DNA of 56,285 nucleotides from Woeseiaceae bacterium (GTDB lineage: Bacteria; Pseudomonadota; Gammaproteobacteria; Steroidobacterales; Woeseiaceae). A program made the position numbers and the translations under genes. Below, in pieces: positions 52,840-56,285 of this stretch (positions are counted from its first letter, which is position 1; every line of letters starts with the position of its first letter). The notes under the pieces are model-generated. The model had not been told where the DNA came from, made no database searches, and saw nothing but the letters and a program-made list of their open reading frames with translations. The stretch lies in assembly GCA_030066735.1 (NCBI GenBank), contig JASJBB010000063.1, forward strand, positions 1 to 56,285, in the 5' to 3' direction.

Positions 52840-53865
52840 ATGCGCACGAAAATCGAACTGATCGGGTGCCATGCCGAAGGCGAGGTCGGCGATGTCATCG
52901 TCGGCGGCGTCGAGCCGCCACCCGGAGAAACGATCTGGGAACAGTCGCGATTCATCGCCGCGGACAGGCGGCTGCGTCGGCTCGTGTTGAATGAGCCGCG
53001 CGGTGGCGTATTCCGGCACGTCAACCTGCTCGTCCCGCCCGTGCATCCGGACGCAGACGCCGCATTCATCATCATGGAGCCGGCGGATACACCACCGATG
53101 TCCGGGTCGAACTCGATCTGTGTGACCACGGTCCTGCTCGAGACCGGGCTGCTGCCGATCCGCGAGCCGGAAACGACGATCGTGCTCGAGGCGCCTGGCG
53201 GCCTGGTGCGGGCCAGTGCCCGATGTTCGAACGGCAAGGTGCACTCGGTGCGCATTCATAACGTGCCGTCGTTCGCGCACCAACTCGACGCATCGCTGGA
53301 GGTCGGCGGCGCCGGCGCGTTGACCGTCGATACCGCCTACGGTGGCGACAGTTTCGTCATTGTCGATGCGGCGGCGCTGGGTTTCGAACTCGTGCCGGCG
53401 GAAGCCCGGGAGCTCGCCAGCCTGGGCGTCGAGATCGTTGCGGCAGCGACGGAGCAGCTGGGTTTCGAGCACCCGGACAACCCGGACTGGCGGCATATCT
53501 CGTTCTGCCTGTTCGCCGGGCCCATCGAGGTCAACGAAGACGAGCTTGTGACGCGGCATGCGGTGGCCATCCGGCCGGGCAAGATAGACCGCTCTCCGAC
53601 CGGCACCGGCGTCTCGGCCCGTCTCGCCGTACTGCGGGCGCGCAACCGTATCGAACCGGGTCAGGCGCTCATTGCCCGATCCATCATCGACTCGACCTTC
53701 GTCGGCCGAATCGAATCGGAGACGCGTGTCGCGGAGCTACCGGCCGTCATCCCGAGCATCGAGGGCCGGGCCTGGACCACGGGCCGCAAGGAGCTCTGGG
53801 TGGATCCCGACGATCCTTGGCCTGAAGGCTACCGCGTCGCGGATACCTGGCCCGGGGCGCGCTAG
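52840..53865 (+). CDS. Proline racemase-family protein lacking both catalytic cysteines
   Basis: The 341 residues have the proline racemase fold: [14 protein letters not shown] at the N-terminus, [11 protein letters not shown] for motif [16 protein letters not shown] in the centre and [16 protein letters not shown] for motif III. In racemases and 4-hydroxyproline epimerases both motifs carry a catalytic cysteine (MCGH, SPCGTG); trans-3-hydroxyproline dehydratases change one of them. Here serine and threonine occupy both places, so the reaction cannot be named; a dehydratase-like role is one option. ATG 52840 is preferred to the upstream GTG 52798 because the family N-terminus begins there. 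It is convergent with halogenase D (4-base overlap). The 227 bases before it show no gene. Confidence 0.82.
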   Translation: MRTKIELIGCHAEGEVGDVIVGGVEPPPGETIWEQSRFIAADRRLRRLVLNEPRGGVFRHVNLLVPPVHPDADAAFIIMEPADTPPMSGSNSICVTTVLLETGLLPIREPETTIVLEAPGGLVRASARCSNGKVHSVRIHNVPSFAHQLDASLEVGGAGALTVDTAYGGDSFVIVDAAALGFELVPAEARELASLGVEIVAAATEQLGFEHPDNPDWRHISFCLFAGPIEVNEDELVTRHAVAIRPGKIDRSPTGTGVSARLAVLRARNRIEPGQALIARSIIDSTFVGRIESETRVAELPAVIPSIEGRAWTTGRKELWVDPDDPWPEGYRVADTWPGAR

Positions 53866-55358
53866 GCGTCGAACCGCAGCAACTCGTTTTGCGAGCGAAA
53901 ATTGAGCGCGCAGCGGCGAATGAATTCGTCGATGTCGTTCATATCGACCTGACCGGCAACCTGTTCCCCGCCCTGAACATCGCGAGCCTCGGGAAAGAAC
54001 CCGTAACCCGACAGCAGGCACGCCCACGACATCGCCGTGTACGATGACTGAATCTGCAGGCGCTCCATCTCCGGGGCGAGCCCCTGCCCCGACTTCCAGA
54101 TCTGCAGTATCTGCTGCAGCCGCTCGGGCACCTGGGTATTGGCCGCGTTCTGGCGCCAGTAGTCGCTGTCCTCACGCGTATTCAGGATGTAATGGGCGAC
54201 GATGTAGTCCCTGACCATCTCGAAGCCTTCGTTCACCCTGGCGTTGAAGCCGTCCCTTCCCGCGCCGGCGATGCCGTCACTGTCGACCGTGGCGATGAAA
54301 TCGTAGATCGTATTGCAGACGATGTTGAGGGCCGTGGCCTCGAGCGGCTCGATGAAGCCCTGCGACAGCCCGAGCGCCAGGCAATTGCGTTCCCAGTGCC
54401 GCTCGACGCGCCCGACTTTCATCTTCAGGTGCCGCGCCTCGACGTCGCTGTCCAGCAGTCCGAGGTACTGCCGCAATTCCTTTTCGGCGTCGTCCGCGTC
54501 GCAGAACGACGAGCTGTAAACGTAGCCGTTGCCGATGCGATGGGTCAGCGGAATCTGCCAGGCCCAGCCGAAGCTGAGCGCCGTCGACACGGTCTGCGAT
54601 CCGATTTTCGCTTCCTGCTCCGTCGGGAGAACCACGGCCGAGTCGTTGAACAGGTTTTCGCCGTACGACACGAACGGCACCTTGAGGAACTTCTGGATCA
54701 ACGTGCCGCTGAACCCGGAACAATCGATAAAGAAATCGGCTTCTATCTTCTCGTCCGCGTCGGTAACCAGCGACTCGATGTCGCCGTTCGCCTCCAGGTT
54801 CACATTCACGACGCGCGCCGGAATATACGTCGCGCCCCGTTGCAGCGCTTTCTCTTTGAGGAATTCCCCGACCAGCCCCGCGTCGAAGTGATAGCCGTAG
54901 TCCATGACGAACGGGAAGCTCTCGTCGGGCTTCGGCCCCTGCCGGTTGGCGGACAGTCGCGCGGTCAGGAAGAAGCGATCGGGGTGTGCATGCACGTCGA
55001 TACCGTGGCGGCGCGCGTGCGTGTTGAAGTAGAACGCGGTCTTGGTGTGCTGGTCCACCTGCGAGGCGAACGGGTGGAAGTAGTGTTCGTAGCCCGGGCG
55101 CGTCGACCAGCCCACGAACGAGATGCCGTTCTTGTACGTGGCATTGCACCTGGGCATCCACTCGGCTTCCTCGACACCGATCGTATCGAAGAAAATTTTG
55201 AGGCGCGGGGTCGATCCCTCACCTACGCCAACGGTGCCGATGTCCGGCGACTCGACGAGCGCAACCTCCACGCCACGCGCACCCCAGGCGTGGACCAGCG
55301 CGTTCGCGGCGATCCAGCCGGCGGTGCCGCCACCGAGGATGACGATTTTCTTGTTGAT
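53862..55358 (-). CDS. Flavin-dependent tryptophan-halogenase-like protein D (no canonical start codon)
   Basis: Halogenase-family protein close to protein C. The frame contains [19 protein letters not shown] for FAD, then [13 protein letters not shown], the lysine of [11 protein letters not shown] (K76), WAWQIP (265-270) and [11 protein letters not shown]. The first standard start in frame, GTG 55271, would remove the FAD motif. Upstream the frame offers only ATC at 55358 (next codons N-K-K-I-V-I-L) or CTG at 55370. With ATC the protein has 498 residues, exactly the length of protein C. A miscalled or mutated ATG is possible. It stands between the racemase-family gene and eda, with no TonB receptor next to it. 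Confidence 0.85.
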   Translation of the reverse strand: MNKKIVILGGGTAGWIAANALVHAWGARGVEVALVESPDIGTVGVGEGSTPRLKIFFDTIGVEEAEWMPRCNATYKNGISFVGWSTRPGYEHYFHPFASQVDQHTKTAFYFNTHARRHGIDVHAHPDRFFLTARLSANRQGPKPDESFPFVMDYGYHFDAGLVGEFLKEKALQRGATYIPARVVNVNLEANGDIESLVTDADEKIEADFFIDCSGFSGTLIQKFLKVPFVSYGENLFNDSAVVLPTEQEAKIGSQTVSTALSFGWAWQIPLTHRIGNGYVYSSSFCDADDAEKELRQYLGLLDSDVEARHLKMKVGRVERHWERNCLALGLSQGFIEPLEATALNIVCNTIYDFIATVDSDGIAGAGRDGFNARVNEGFEMVRDYIVAHYILNTREDSDYWRQNAANTQVPERLQQILQIWKSGQGLAPEMERLQIQSSYTAMSWACLLSGYGFFPEARDVQGGEQVAGQVDMNDIDEFIRRCALNFRSQNELLRFDA

Positions 55359-55480
55359 CGGATTATTCAGTGCTCTCGGTCCCGTACGCCAGGGCGGGCA
55401 GGCATCATACCGCCACCGTTGTCCCGCGTGTTAGAGTCGAAACGGAACGTAGTTCCATCCATGAAACCTGTCAAGGCATT

Positions 55481-56119
55481 ATGAATATCTCCGCAGCACT
55501 GGAATCGTGCCCCGTCGTCCCGCTGGTGCAGGCTGACGATGCCGGCGTCGCCGTCAACGTGTCGCAAGCCCTTGCGGCCGGCGGCCTTACCGTCGCCGAA
55601 GTCGTCCTGCGCACCGACCGCGCGCTCGACTGCCTGCGCGCCGTAGCCGACGAAGTGCCGGACATGATTGCCGGCGCCGGCACCGTGCTGACTGCCGGGC
55701 AGGCGCGGCAGGCGATCGACCATGGTGCGAAGTTTGTGGTCTCGCCCGGACTGGACGACGCCGTGGTGGCAACCTGCCAGGAAGCCGGCGTCCCGATCTA
55801 TCCCGGCGTGTACACGCCCAGCGAGATTCAGCACGCAGTCAACCTCGGGCTCGACGTGGTGAAGTTCTTCCCGGCGTCAATCGCCGGGGGTGTGCAAGCG
55901 CTCAAAGCTTTTGCCGGAGTTTTTCGCACGATGCGGTTTATGCCAACCGGCGGAATCTCTCCCGATAACCTGGCCGAGTACCTCGCCATTCCCGCCGTCC
56001 TGGCCTGCGGCGGAAGCTGGTTAACGCCTGCTGACGCGATCGCTGCCGGCGAGTTCGAGACAATTACCAGGCTGGCCGAAGAGGCGCTGAGCGCAGCGGC
56101 AGACGCCAGGGGGCAATAG
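55481..56119 (+). CDS. eda: KDPG aldolase
   Basis: Splits KDPG into pyruvate and glyceraldehyde 3-phosphate, completing the ED pathway begun by the operon at 210-5191. The 212 residues from ATG 55481 carry the general-base glutamate in TVAEVVLRTDRAL (E40), IAGAGTVLT, VSPGLDDAVV, the Schiff-base lysine in LDVVKFFPAS (K128) and RFMPTGGIS. The frame is open further upstream to 55370 but reads through non-conserved sequence. No HexR box was seen in the 110 bases before it, so its control may differ from edd. Divergent from halogenase D; the GTPase gene follows 14 bases later. Confidence 0.95.
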   Translation: MNISAALESCPVVPLVQADDAGVAVNVSQALAAGGLTVAEVVLRTDRALDCLRAVADEVPDMIAGAGTVLTAGQARQAIDHGAKFVVSPGLDDAVVATCQEAGVPIYPGVYTPSEIQHAVNLGLDVVKFFPASIAGGVQALKAFAGVFRTMRFMPTGGISPDNLAEYLAIPAVLACGGSWLTPADAIAAGEFETITRLAEEALSAAADARGQ

Positions 56120-56133
56120 CACAAGGTCGACGT

Positions 56134-56285
56134 ATGCCCACGAATGTCACTCCGGAGTACAAGAAGGCCGAAGAAGCCTACCGCGCTGCTCGAGAACCCA
56201 AGGATCGTCTCGAGTGCCTCAAGGAGATGGCCCGTACGATTCCCAAGCACAAGGGCACCGAGCATCTGCAGGCCGACATCAAGAC
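56134..56285 (+). CDS. N-terminus of a DRG/OBG-like GTPase with TGS domain (partial)
   Basis: Fifty codons before the window ends, beginning MPTNVTPEYKKAEEAYRAAR and continuing with TIPKHKGTEHLQADIK. This helical start is characteristic, from memory, of TGS-domain GTPases related to Rbg/DRG proteins, whose G-domain would follow outside the window. ATG 56134 lies 14 bases after eda. Truncated by the window edge. Confidence 0.65.
   Translation, partial: MPTNVTPEYKKAEEAYRAAREPKDRLECLKEMARTIPKHKGTEHLQADIK

Noticed and set aside
1..56285. tRNA, rRNA, CRISPR arrays, insertion sequences or phage genes
   Set aside because: Looked for by eye on both strands; none was recognised.

Overview
The window looks like a chromosomal segment of a GC-rich, heterotrophic gammaproteobacterium. 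The main grounds are a HexR-controlled Entner-Doudoroff (ED) operon, TonB-dependent glycan receptors with LacI-type regulators, and a glgC-A-B-P-X cluster. Marine or soil relatives of Xanthomonadales/Alteromonadales/Woeseia type would fit, but I cannot place the genus. No rRNA, tRNA, CRISPR array, transposase or phage gene was seen. Coding density is high: no gene-free stretch exceeds about 230 bases.

Layout. (1) 1-213: end of a membrane protein. (2) 210-5191, minus strand: zwf-pgl-edd-glk, turning glucose into KDPG, with divergent hexR at 5288; eda lies about 50 kb away at 55481. (3) 6107-12020: a cluster of two flavin-dependent tryptophan-halogenase-like proteins, one SapC-like protein and two JmjC-like cupins, directly behind hexR. 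(4) 12166-14250: a membrane-anchored SGNH-like/TPR protein. (5) 14325-25155: a probable beta-1,3-glucan (laminarin-like) locus with a five-repeat lipoprotein, TonB receptor, ADP-ribosylglycohydrolase-family protein, LacI regulator, GH16 glucanase lipoprotein and GPH sugar porter. The palindrome TGACAGCGCTGTCA or a one-base variant occurs at three of its promoters. (6) 25249-42824: a maltodextrin/alpha-glucan locus with a second LacI regulator, two MFS porters, a 1670-residue GH31-GH13-esterase fusion, a lipoprotein alpha-amylase, an aldo/keto reductase, a third halogenase, a second TonB receptor and MalQ. The motif TGCAWACGTATTCA occurs in both of its divergent promoter regions, in one of them as a near-perfect inverted duplication. 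(7) 42892-52371: glgC-glgA-glgB-glgP-glgX. (8) 52349-56285: a small lipoprotein, a proline-racemase-family protein lacking both catalytic cysteines, a fourth halogenase, eda and the start of a GTPase.

How the parts fit: TonB receptors bring oligosaccharides into the periplasm, surface and periplasmic hydrolases trim them, inner-membrane porters import the products, MalQ and the glg enzymes interconvert maltodextrin, glycogen and glucose phosphates, and glk/zwf/pgl/edd/eda burn them through the ED route. The four halogenases, two cupins and SapC protein are scattered among the glycan genes and have no evident metabolic substrate. They are the best candidates for an undescribed system, perhaps modifying a peptide or protein linked to the TonB receptors.

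Two genes (glgA at 44185 and the halogenase ending at 53862) have no ATG/GTG/TTG upstream of their conserved N-terminal motif. In both, an ATC codon sits where the start is expected.
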